Below are positions 1-9,800 of a DNA stretch of 64,000 bases, one piece after another. How positions within the stretch are numbered: the first letter of the stretch is position 1; each line of letters opens with the position of its first letter. The notes under the pieces were generated by a model, which saw only the letters and a program-made list of their open reading frames with translations, was not told the DNA's origin and did not search any database. A program made the position numbers and the translations under genes. This stretch comes from Fasciolopsis buskii (lineage: Eukaryota > Platyhelminthes > Trematoda > Plagiorchiida > Fasciolidae). The DNA is taken from NCBI GenBank assembly GCA_008360955.1, contig LUCM01000228.1, forward strand, positions 1 to 64,000, read 5' to 3'.

Positions 1-665
1 TCGAGCTCTTCTTTAGAAAAACTTATAACTGACTAGATATGACCGGGGTATTAGTGGAAGGATAGATGAGAGCACGATTGATACCGTCGAAATCCGCAGG
101 GGTTTCCGTATGCTTTTTCCCTCACGACAATTACCTCGCCATGGGAATCGGTTATTGTTTCCACTCAACAGTTGGCCGGCGAACGTCATGTCGATGCGTC
201 GGATTTCAGCTTCCACTAGGTTGGAAATGTACCGCGCGCTTGAATTATTACGAGATTTGTAGAAGTGCTCCTTGCATCGTCTTAGAGGTTTTAGTTTCTG
301 GGTGGAGATATGGTCATTTGAGGCGAATAGTGTTTCTGAGGGGCAGCAAATATCAAAGATTGCGTTGTCCGTCTCTGAAAAGTTGGAGATTATCATTGAA
401 CAGGGGCTCTAAAAAGAAACGTGTATATGCGAGCGAAAGGGGTTTCCGAAGGAAAAAAGGTTGTTGTGTGAAAGGTTACGTAGGTGAACTCGGATTTGAT
501 TTGTTCGCCTGAAGGAATAGGAAGCTTACCTAGAGTATATCTTTGACCTTAACAAAAGCAAACAGTGATTGCTACTTGAAATAGGAGCACGCAGTTCCAG
601 GGAAAATAAATCAGGGTGGTTGGTAGAAATTATCTAACATTGAACCGCCTCCAGTGGGACAGCAG
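1..665 (-). mobile_element. CR1/Perere-like LINE fragment, decayed
   Basis: The minus strand resembles the region between endonuclease and reverse transcriptase of a CR1-like non-LTR retrotransposon. The same stretch recurs antisense at about 18130-18760 (shared blocks such as ACGAGATTTGTAGAAGTGC and CCACTCAACAG), and part of it recurs on the + strand at 10630-10800, where the translation HFYKFRNNSSVRYISN parallels HFYKSRNNSSARYISN here. Frameshifts and stops break the frame, so it is a dead fragment. The left edge of the window cuts it, so its reverse transcriptase part may lie outside. The family assignment rests on the better copies inside the window. Confidence 0.7.
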
Positions 666-2215
666 TCGGTGGGGCTTGCCCTGTTGTTTAATGCTGAGTG
701 ATGATGATGACGATGATGGTCCGGTTTCACGGTCGTTCCACTGAATGAAAACCAGGAGGAAATGAGATCGTACTACTCGGACCGAGGCTTTCCCAGCTGA
801 TCTGTGGACAGCTATAGGATGAGGCGCGGCAACTTTTCCCATTTCGAGGGAAATCCTGTGGAACCGGAAATTATTCAAGCTGGATGTGTAGAAATGTTAC
901 ATGTGCCAAAATAATCCCGTTTGTAGCTCAAATGTCTGAATCCTAATTGTGATTCCTTCTGGGTACCGGTCACAGAAATCACTTAGAGTCATTTATGTGT
1001 GTTGTCCTGCGTCTTTACCGGCTGAGGGGTTGATACTAAGTATTGAATGTCTTCATTTCCACTGATTAAGTGATCGTGGATAAGCGGGGGAAGCGTCAAA
1101 GGTGTGATTGGTTTGCCCCTAAACAGCGTTCTCCCAATCCGGTTAGACTACGTGTCTGTTGTCCACAGAACTCCCTCCCCCGAAGCGATGATTGCATTGG
1201 TAGGTAATGTGGCCCACTTCTGCGTTCATCGGCGTTCTTGCTGTCGAACACCGCCCTCTTCTGTTCCGTTCTTCGGCCTAATATTTCGCCCCCTCTTTAG
1301 CCATTGTTCTTTGAGTTCATGGTGCTCTTTAGGTAGTAACCAAAATGAAAAGACATTGCGAAGTTGGTAGCTGTGACGACTGAAACTGAGACTTTGTCCT
1401 CTATGTGAAAGGCGACTGAACCATGACGTTGTTAGGATGTGGCGAGTATGGGCCGCCAACAAGCATGATTAATTTCTGCTCTCTTCAACGTCGTATCTTA
1501 GCGGGAGCCTTTGACCTGTTTCTCGGTTACTGGCTCTATTGGAAATTCGGAGAATGTGAGACCCCTGATCAAAGTTAAACAAACGGGACATATAGTTGAA
1601 TACTTATCGTCGTCCTTCAACGGTTTTCAAGAGCTATGTCGCTGACGGGGTGATCTAACCAACTACAAATTTAGTTTTCCTTGGCTAGGGCGACTGAGGT
1701 TAGGAGCACGAAAGTGCTATAGGTCACAATTGGTCATCTGTGATATGAGCGGAACATTGGAAGAATTAATGAATAGTTGACCCTAGTTTTATTCCCGATT
1801 TACTTCATTGTTTCACCATGGATTCAATCGTACACCTTCAAACAAGCTTGTCTTATGCAGACACCGGCACCTCGCTCTTAGCGCATGATCGCATGGTGCC
1901 AGAAAAAACATTGGTAACATCGCTAGTCTTCCAACTACGGGTTTTACATTCAGCGTGCCTTATGGTGTTGGGTTCAGTTGGATCATCCTTTCCAGGAAGG
2001 CCCTTTTAGTTATTTCGTTTTTTCCTTGCTAACAGTTAATTCTGCTCCATGGATTATCCTCGGGGTTTTTATGCTGCAGTAAATTATGACCGTCAAACTG
2101 CAGTTGTATTCAGTTTAGTTCCTTATTGAAGGTGTGTCTCTGTTTGATTTATTGAACTGTTTGACGCGTAAATGCACATGGTATATTTTTGTGACCTATT
2201 CCACTTCCATTCCAG
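666..2215. other. Stretch without recognised gene; probable intron
   Basis: I see no convincing exon here. It lies upstream of the terminal exon at 2216 and is presumably the intron before it. A GATGATGATGACGATGATG run at about 698-717 is a short trinucleotide repeat. The open frames are short, overlap on both strands and lack splice context. Confidence 0.5.
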
Positions 2216-2353
2216 GAACCGGATTCAAAGGACGAAGCTGAAGACGTCGACCAGTCAGCAAATGTCCAACCAACTTCAGGAGCGGGTGCAGAGGAGGAGT
2301 TTCATTTCGATGCTCCAGGGTCTACTTCTGGCCCAACCAATTTTGATTTCTAA
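2216..2353 (+). CDS. Terminal exon of an unidentified upstream gene, acidic C-terminus
   Basis: A good acceptor (pyrimidine-rich CTATTCCACTTCCATTCCAG) is followed by 45 codons and a TAA. The peptide begins EPDSKDEAEDVDQ and ends GPTNFDF. It is strongly acidic and low in complexity, typical of a disordered tail, and its codons follow a purine-first pattern. A second frame is also open across the same bases but gives a less protein-like peptide, so phase 0 is preferred. The remaining exons must lie left of the window. I do not recognise the protein. No AATAAA was noticed just downstream. Confidence 0.55.
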   Translation, partial: EPDSKDEAEDVDQSANVQPTSGAGAEEEFHFDAPGSTSGPTNFDF

Positions 2354-2689
2354 CAATCATGGATAGTTTAAACTGAAGTCGCTGAGAACACTGTAAATCC
2401 GATTTTGTACTTCAGATTCTGTTCAAAATTCGCTATTCTCATTCGGCCTATTGTTTATTCTTACCACAATCTCTCCAGCTGGATAGCGTATGCATTGTGC
2501 AAATTCAGTCATCAGTAAATTCTGATTTCTGCTTTTCAGCCAGTGAAACAATATGCCATTGAAATGGCGAGCTTACTCCTAACAAACAACAAAAGTTTAT
2601 CCACCGGGAGTTGTTTGGCTGCTTGCGCACTAGTATAGCTTTTCAAACATCAAAAATCGGTAATCCAGAGTTGTTCAACAAGGGTGCTC

Positions 2690-3290
2690 TATTTCGCCAT
2701 TGTTTAATTTCGTCATATACGAGATAAAAGAGGATGCATTGGGAGGTGTTCAAGCTGTAAACGTTGAACCTGCAAATGGTTGAAAACTGTGACCCAGATT
2801 CTAGCGATGAATTTGTTTACTTGTTCGAACCTGTGGAACATGCGCAATACGCACTAGACAAATTCTCGAGGATTATGTCTCCGTTCGAGATGTTTTGCAC
2901 TTTCAACGTGTGAAGACCGCGTGTCAGTAATCTCGGGCTTGTTGCTCGATGGGACGCAGATGACAGTAATTGACTGCTTAGTTTGCTTTGGGAACTGCAT
3001 GGCTCAGAACAGTGACACGGTGTTAGAAAGGAGCGGCATCCACTAGACTGAATCACTTGGGGCGATGATCTGATATTTCACCGAATAAGAAGTCATGTAC
3101 ACTGTGCCACATTGCGCTCAATTCTGTCCTATTACTCCAAGACGCGAAGTTTGTACGTTGAAGATGTTTGATGCTTGAAGGTGTTTGATCATTGCTGCTT
3201 GCATGAAATCGCCGGGATTGAGCGGAAATGGCCGCGTAAACAATGGCGAAGTGGAACACCCTTGCCGAACAAATCTGGTTTCTTTCGACC
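2690..3290 (+). mobile_element. RTE-like LINE reverse transcriptase remnant
   Basis: Translation in shifting frames recovers scattered RTE reverse transcriptase blocks in the right order: a VIYEIKEDALGGVQ block matching the FVMHEVMENAVGDLQ block of the copy near 5690, then FVYLFEPVEHAQYALDKFS matching the CLFESADHAQRALDRLS block, then VFDHCCLHEIAGI near 3180, which corresponds to the conserved VFDHRCLRS motif. Stops and frameshifts are frequent. The catalytic region is not readable as an intact motif. It is an old, non-functional copy. Confidence 0.7.
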
Positions 3291-4559
3291 GAACTTGATA
3301 ATCCTCTCTACCCTTAGTCGACCGGGAGTGGAGTCCAATGTTTATAGGATTCACGAATTCCTCTGGATTGCCGTTTCAGTGAAGGGCGCTGAAAGCACTG
3401 TTCTGTCCAGCAAGCTAAAAGCTTTCAAGTCGAGGGAATACACGACTGTCGGCCACGGTGTGTTTATGGTTATGCGGGCATCTTTGTATGCATATATGGA
3501 GCATTCCAACCAGCTAGAAAGCGTAGGAGTGTGGTTGCTGTCGTCTCAATCTTGGCGAAATCTGGTCTACGAATCGGAGCAGGACAGAGTTGTCAGAGCT
3601 AGAACCTTGGTAACTATGGAAGGCAAACTAATCCTACAATGATTGCTGCAATCATTGTGCGCCCCTTGCTTGGTGATAGGTGCAATCAGTGGCTCATCCT
3701 TTGACGGACCACGCTTCTTGTTCCAGATATACGACACAGAGGTAATTTTATCAGGATAACTCCACCCAGCTCGAAAATAAGTGCAGGGATTCCGTCGAGA
3801 CTGGCCAGCTTTCTCCCGGGTCCAGTTCGATTCTATTTCCAGTTCTTTTTGGAGTTTAAGTGATCTCCCTAAGATTTGTGGTTGTTGACGTCAAAATAAT
3901 TGTTAGCTGGCTTGCTCCTTGAAGTACTCAGCCTATCATCTAGACTTTTTCTGTTTGTCCTGACCTGGCAGCTTTTTCTGATAACCTATACAACCACCTG
4001 GGTCAGACAGGCCTCGGAAGGCTAATTTGATTTCGCCGTATTGGTCGATGGCCATTGACCTGCAGCGAAAGTCGCATTAAATCTAGTGCATGGCCTGGCT
4101 TCATTCGTGAATCAGTCTGAACCACATTTTTGGACAGGACCACACCAACGGTAAGCCAGTGCGGCTTGCTCGATTCGGCGCGTGGTGCCCGCGGAGTTGG
4201 AGTGTCCTGCGCTATTCGAGGTCAGCTGTGTCGGAAATTCGTATTAGTCAGGTCTGGCGGAATGTGTGCACAGAACTGGCGCAGTCTCTTCTCGTTATTT
4301 GTACGAAAAATGTACAAGAAGCAGCAAGCACCTGGCTAGGCTTCTAGTACACCAAGTTTTCCAAATTATGCATTACGGGCAGTTGGTACCACTGCACTTT
4401 CAGAACTCTGTCCCTCCGAACGAGTGTCGAGTTCGCCGTAAGAAATCCTTTTGCGTGATCCCTGACCGCGTATCCTGCTCGATAGGCCTCACCGGTTTTT
4501 CAGTTCTTTTCCGTTTTTTTCATCAAAGTGGAAGAAAGAGCTTGGGGTTCAACGGATGA
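3291..4559. other. Stretch without recognised gene
   Basis: An open frame at about 3290-3642 continues from the RTE remnant for over 100 codons but shows no domain or splice signals that I recognise. Shorter overlapping frames near 4130-4559 are likewise unsupported. Nothing else seen. Confidence 0.4.
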
Positions 4560-4700
4560 CGACTGCATGGAATGAATGAGAGGATGTGGAGTTAACTTAG
4601 ATGAGGTAGTTGACTCACGCCTCCGTGGTTCGGAATATCCGTCAGCCAGTTGACTGGAGACTGAAGACTGGCGACGGACCGTGAAAATTAGCATTCATGT
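4560..4700 (+). mobile_element. RTE-like LINE 3' end remnant
   Basis: The block TGACTGGAGAC followed by a degenerate ACGGACCGTGAA parallels TGACTGGAGACATTGAATG and GTGAACCGTGAACAATGG at about 6489-6530, the last coding part of the RTE copy there. It sits directly upstream of the next RTE-type repeat, suggesting head-to-tail remnants. The alignment is short and diverged. Confidence 0.45.
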
Positions 4701-4734
4701 CACGTTCCGTCGAGGTGGAATGACTGTCACAACG

Positions 4735-5200
4735 AGACTACACCTTGACATGGTGTGATGGCTTGCGTGCCTCCATGATCCAACGGGCTAAACAGGATGG
4801 CTTATCTCAGGCCGAAGATCCGATCATGCCTGGAAAGTCAATGCTTAGGGGCCTGACGAAATAGTTTCTCGGTCCTCCAAATCGGGATTGATCTGAGTTA
4901 GCAGGTCAGTCGCGAAAACGAGTGGAAGAGTAATTGATTCAAGTAGATGTGCTCCCGCTCAGCTATTCCCCGCTGCCTTGCGGTCAGGTTCTTGTCAGGG
5001 CCAAATACTTTGGTTGAAAACCCTGCTTAGTGGCTGGACTCCCTGGCAGTACTCATCCAACAATCCCCATGAGTTGCAGGCCTACAAATAATTCCATACT
5101 GCATCGGTCGTCGCGCAGGTTAGTCAAGACCGCGCTACCCATTGCATCGAGCGCAAGCGTGGTGGATGGTGATAAATATGCTGCTGTTCAGAGTTCCCTC
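4735..5200 (+). repeat. Dispersed repeat, probable 5' part of an RTE element
   Basis: A diverged second copy lies at 54545-54985 in the same orientation. Shared blocks include GGTGTG..GG.TTGC.TGCCTCCATGA and GACTCCCTGG.AGTAC, and the CCCATTGCAT block followed by GGATGGTGATAAATAT here and GGATAGTGATGAATAT there. In both places it precedes RTE coding sequence: reverse transcriptase from about 5370 here, endonuclease from about 55350 there. The simplest reading is the 5' untranslated part of the element. It could instead be an independent repeat often found next to RTE copies. Confidence 0.6.
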
Positions 5201-5369
5201 TTTCATTCAACCTATCTCTTCTGTTTCCAACCCAATCTGTTTGCCCCTTCTGCCTACCCACAGTATCTCCATTGATAACACGCCCGATACTCGCAACGAT
5301 TTATTGTCAAGTAGTGTAGTAGGTGGTTTTCAGTCTGCTAGCGCACATTTTCTCAAGCCTCGTCAACCT

Positions 5370-6575
5370 CCGAATCTCGATTAAATCAGTGTGCACACTT
5401 TGATGCAGGCCGGCCAACAGGCGTGTTTTGCTCTGACAGTGGACTCGCTTTCGATTGATGTCTGCAGCGTGAGTGAGTGGATTCGAGTGGAGTAGGCTCG
5501 GTGGATCGACCAGTACTATCCAGTGCTCTACCGAAAGGTATACCAACAAAGATCCTAAACCTGTTGCGAGCATTGTACTCGCATACGTATGGTCGCGTTA
5601 GGGTATACGGTGAACTGTCAGGTTCATTCGAAACGACTAGTAGCGTTCGACAAGGGTGTCGCATCTCTCAATTCCTGTTCAACTTCGTCATGCACGAGGT
5701 GATGGAAAATGCTGTAGGAGACCTCCAGGATGTCGAACTGGGAAATGGAAGGAAGCTATGCCACCTATATCACGCAGACAAATTCATGTGCCTTTTCGAG
5801 TCAGCGGACCATGCCCAACGGGCACTAGATAGACTGTCGATATGGGTTGCTCGGTTTGGCATGTGCTTTGTACCTTCAAAGTGCAAAAGGCTGTTGCATG
5901 ACTGGACGACAGCAGTGCTGAACTTGGTGTCTAGCGGAGAAGAACTAATAAATGTTGACCGTTTCACCTACCGTGGTAGCTGCGTGTTGAACGATGGTAG
6001 CTTGGTAGTCGAGGCTAATACGCATATATCGGAAGCTGGAGCAGCTTACGTTGGACCGAAGCACTTGTGGTGTCGGCCGGATATTTCACTGAAGTTGGAA
6101 GGTCGTGTGTACTGTGCTGCAGTGCGTTCAGTTCTGTTGTACGGTTACCAGACATGGAGTAGGTGTAGCATGGCTAGGATCGGATGGGACGTGACCGGTA
6201 TGAGTAATATCAGAGGTCAGGAAATCTACATTAGGGTTTGCCACTTCTGAGAATAGCTTGTTTCATCGTATGAAAACTTTAGTTGGTTGGCGTTCACGTG
6301 TTGCGCTACTGCGCACACTCGGTCCTTACCACTATCATGTCCTATTTTGTGTTCCACGGAGCGTAAGAAGTCATGTGGAGGTCAACAGGTGACGTGGCAG
6401 CGCGGGATGAAAAAATGTACAGCGAACTTCGGTAAAGTATGTGTCTCACCTCTTGTTGGTTGGGGTCCGAAAGACTCGTCAATTAGCTGACTGGAGACAT
6501 TGAATGATATGGCAGTGAACCGTGAACAATGGCTATCGCTGTTGTCATTTTTTTCTATCGATATCAGAATGATTG
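5370..6575 (+). pseudogene. RTE-like LINE reverse transcriptase, inactivated
   Basis: A long open frame (about 5477-6250) carries recognisable RTE reverse transcriptase: PTKILNLLRALYSHTYGRVR, the loop FETTSSVRQGC, FLFNFVMHEVMENAVG, CLFESADHAQRALDRLS, PSKCKRLL, GRVYCAAVRSVLLYGYQTW. The catalytic YADD box reads YHADKFMC, so the second aspartate is replaced by lysine and the enzyme should be dead. The N-terminal part, including the first catalytic aspartate motif, is shifted among frames at 5370-5500. The C-terminus resumes in another frame at about 6370-6530 (VGWGPKDSS, then NDMAVNREQW). A functional element would make the target-primed reverse transcriptase; this is a fossil. Confidence 0.88.
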
Positions 6576-6589
6576 AAGAGTGGCGTTCG

Positions 6590-7140
6590 TTACAGTTAGC
6601 CCTGTGTTGTTTTCCGTGTGTTAGCAACAGCAGCATCTTTTGCCGCCTGCGTAGGTCCACTCCCTGTTCCCTTTGGATATTCACTCATTTTACAGAAACG
6701 TGTAAATCTGGGGATAAGGCAGCGGTCACCGCATCCATTTCTAGCTAAACTACGTAGACATCGGTGGTCGAAAACCTCCGAGCGACGAACATTTCCCACG
6801 CGCATATTACATGTCTCGCAACCGTACAACAGAACTGAACGCACTGCAGCACAGTACACACGACCTTCCAACTTCAGTGAAATATCAGGCCGACGCCACA
6901 AGTGCTTCGGTCCAACGTAAGCTGCTCCAGCTTTCGATATATGCGTATTAGCCTCCACTGTCGTTCGACACGCAGCTACCAAGGTAGGTAGAAATATTCA
7001 CAATTGTTAGTTCGCCTTTATCCAATATCAACTTCGGGACTACTGTCGTCCAGTCCTGTAAGAGCACTTTGCACTTCGAAGGTGCAGAGCACGTACGGAA
7101 CGAAGCTACAACCCGCTAGAATCGGTCTAGTGAATGCTGT
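6590..7140 (-). mobile_element. RTE-like LINE fragment in inverted orientation
   Basis: The minus strand encodes VEANTHISKAGAAYVGPKHL, RRPDISLKLEGRVYCAAVRS, VLLYGCET and VFDHRCLRSLAR, nearly identical to the + strand copy at 5950-6180. Further upstream on the minus strand, CAPSKCKVLLQDWTT is readable near 7090-7040. With the preceding copy it forms a tail-to-tail pair whose homologous parts are about 450 bp apart. The last part of its open frame (EYPKGTGSGPTQAAKD) does not match the usual RTE end and shares a CCAAAGGGAACAGG block with about 11772-11785, so another repeat may abut it. Confidence 0.85.
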
Positions 7141-8073
7141 GCATGGTCCGCGCATCCAAACAGTCACACAATATCGAGAGAAATGGACACTTCTTCAAAA
7201 ATAAGCAGCATACCAATTCAGGTGTCTATTTCTTTATGCTGGTGAAACAACAAGTGTTCAGAAGTCGCTTGTTGCATGAACTTTTGCATTGCTCGTGTAT
7301 GTATGCATTTCTCTCTAGGTCCGTATCCAAGCGTCAGTTTATTCTACAGGGAAAGCATTCATCGTTTTTCTTGTCTGCATTTGCAAACCCTATCGGAATA
7401 GTTGCCAATCAGTTGACATTCCGATTGGTCCGCATAGCCTTTCTTCGAACCAATTTGATACTGAAACGAAAAAACCGTAAAGTTCTTGTGCATTTATTTC
7501 CCACGGGAGATGATAATTAGAAATGAACGCTGGAGATCATTTAACTAAAGCCTGGTGTGTGAACGTTCTTCTGGTTCTCATCTAATTCTTATTGTTTGAA
7601 TGCCTTGGTAACGGTGTGACGGTCAATAAAAGACCGGTGTATTGAGCTGGTGTTCTTCGGTGCAGTGAACGTAACAGTTTAAGCTCATGATTAGTATTTT
7701 CGTACAAGCAACTCAACAGCTGAATGAATTGTTTTCGTAATTAAATGGTTTTGTCAACGAAGCAACTGTTGTTAGTCCGGAGGCTGCTTTGTTGTCATGA
7801 CAACGGGGATTCTTAGTTTGCCATAACCTGAGGTTTGAAATCCGCAAGATGGTAACCAACAAATGGATTGATAAGGGGCCGATAGGGTGGAAAATCAAGC
7901 CAATGAGAAAAGTTTGAGGAGAATAAGGTGTCATGATCTATCGCGAGTCAACCGTGATTGGTCAACAAGTAGTTGGTTCCATGTTTTAAAATCGAATGCG
8001 TAAACTGTAAGTTATTTTGTGGGAAAAGTTTGTGATATTTGTCTCCGGCTAACCCGGTCCACCAGACAGTATA
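7141..8073. other. Intergenic stretch upstream of the coiled-coil gene
   Basis: No exon, repeat or clear promoter element is recognised. An open frame of about 128 codons at 7134-7520 has no domain character. The promoter or a 5' untranslated exon of the coiled-coil gene may lie here but cannot be placed. Confidence 0.4.
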
Positions 8074-8211
8074 ATGCAGCAAGATCTCATCGAAAGAATT
8101 CGTCGGTTGGAAACGCGACTGAATCGATTGGATCGTCAACAACGACCTGCATCTCCGGCAGACACTGCTGGTCATCTGGGACGTAAATCGAAACCACAAG
8201 TTTCAGATTTG
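8074..8211 (+). CDS. Coiled-coil gene, exon 1 (residues 1-46)
   Basis: Begins MQQDLIERIRRLETRLNRLD, a clear amphipathic heptad pattern, followed by a Pro/Ser-rich linker. The start is the first ATG after an in-frame stop at 8050. A CCACCAG just upstream could be a splice or trans-splice acceptor, so the exon might begin near 8065. The donor GATTTG|GTTGGT is weak but in phase 0, and the following intron is only 51 bp. Confidence 0.7.
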
Positions 8212-9769
8212 GTTGGTCATTGTTTGTGCCTGTTTCATCAACTTTTCGTTTAATTTCATCAGGAATTGGAACCATGGCCCAGTACGTTCCAAGGGATGAG
8301 GCAAGTAATCATTTCATTGTCCGGCCGTTTTGAGGAACAAGTAGATCAATTGGAATTTCGGTAAGCCACGTGCATATTGTACGAAAGTTTGAAAGTGTGG
8401 TTGACTAGTAATTTTTCGGACTGGTATTTTTGGGGTCAATCATTTCAGCATGGTACTCCGTGCTTTTACAACTGATAGTTGTCGGGTGATGAAGCTTGCC
8501 TATTTCCCAGACAAATTGAATTTTGTCTTGATGAATTTCTCATCTGTTTTAAACAAGTTTTATATATATATATGTGCCAGTGATAGTATGAAAGTATCGT
8601 TATCTGTAAGATTGGCAATTCTGTGGTGTGAAAAATAGTAGAGAGGATTATATGATGCATTCGAGTCAGTTTCGTATCACATGACTGTTTGACTTCACTT
8701 ATCCGATGGCACAACAGTTCGGTGTATTCAGAAACATTTAAAAGTTGAAATAATTCCGTAAAAAGAATCTAGTTTATACGGTGTTTCTTCAGAATAAACC
8801 AGCCGTGATAGTCTAGTGACTAGTTTGTCTGTCAGACAATTTTTCTTGCTTGGTTTCTGTTCCAGTCTGGGGGCTCGACGGATTCTCACGATGATCGATT
8901 ATCTCTGGGACCAGATGAAGCAGTAGCATGACAGCGAATTCATTGGCAATGAGTAACTGTCAAAGGCATGGTGTTGTGTTACGAGACTTCTCATATACAT
9001 CTATTCAGGACATCTTGATCCCTTTGTCTAATTCATCCAGACAAAAGGGGGACGGCTGTTGAGAGTAGTCAACATTTCGTGTTACTCTCGTCACGTGGAC
9101 AACCTTATATTAACAGAAAATTAGCCCGATAATGAACAATTTTAGGCTCGTCAAAGGTATTACCACAATGTGCCATGGATTCGATCCCCTTTCACGTGAC
9201 TCGGATTTTCCGAGCCTGTACGTTCTCCGAAACCCTGTTCATCAGTTTTGTTTTGGTTATTAATTTGATATCATGAGGACCCCAGATAGTTTTACGTACA
9301 AATTTGTCTATGATGAAACGAAATGCCCGAATAAACCGGCTGCTCTTATCCATTCGGTTGCCAGTTTAACCATCGTAGATTCGCGCACATGGGAAAAAGT
9401 CACATTTCGTCCAAACTGTTCTATCGTCTGACTGATTTTGATAACATATATGTTGTCCTATTTTTTTTCTCAGGGCTTTTAAATTGTTTGTTCCTCTGAA
9501 ATGAATACACGGTCGAAATCGTCCTGGGATGTATGTTGTTTTCTGTTTCAGTCATTCACCGGTATGGAATAGAAAATATTATCGACTGACCATCGATGCT
9601 ACTGCTAGGGTACTAAAATTCGAAAACTTTCACATTCAGATATAAAATAAGTTCCAGGTTCTTGGTATGGTTGCTTGTATCATTTAGGACAACTCAGGAG
9701 TTTTGCCAGCGGACAGTTTTGTTACACTGATTGTCACATAGATTGACGAACACTGTGGCAGTGGTGTTC

Positions 9770-9800
<31 letters not shown>

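Noticed and set aside
2172..2366. Alternative frame across the acidic terminal exon
   Set aside because: The acidic frame has a coding-like purine-first pattern and begins exactly at the acceptor; the alternative does not.
3290..3642. Open frame of over 100 codons following the RTE remnant
   Set aside because: No domain, no splice borders, and its first codons are RTE pseudogene sequence.
6618..6920. + strand frame opposite the inverted RTE fragment
   Set aside because: It is the antisense shadow of recognisable reverse transcriptase coding sequence.
7134..7520. 128-codon + strand frame
   Set aside because: Composition is not protein-like, and it starts within an inverted RTE fragment.
8804..8880. 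tRNA-Asp-like sequence
   Set aside because: The A-box region resembles a tRNA but no acceptor stem or proper B box follows, so it is not called as a tRNA gene.
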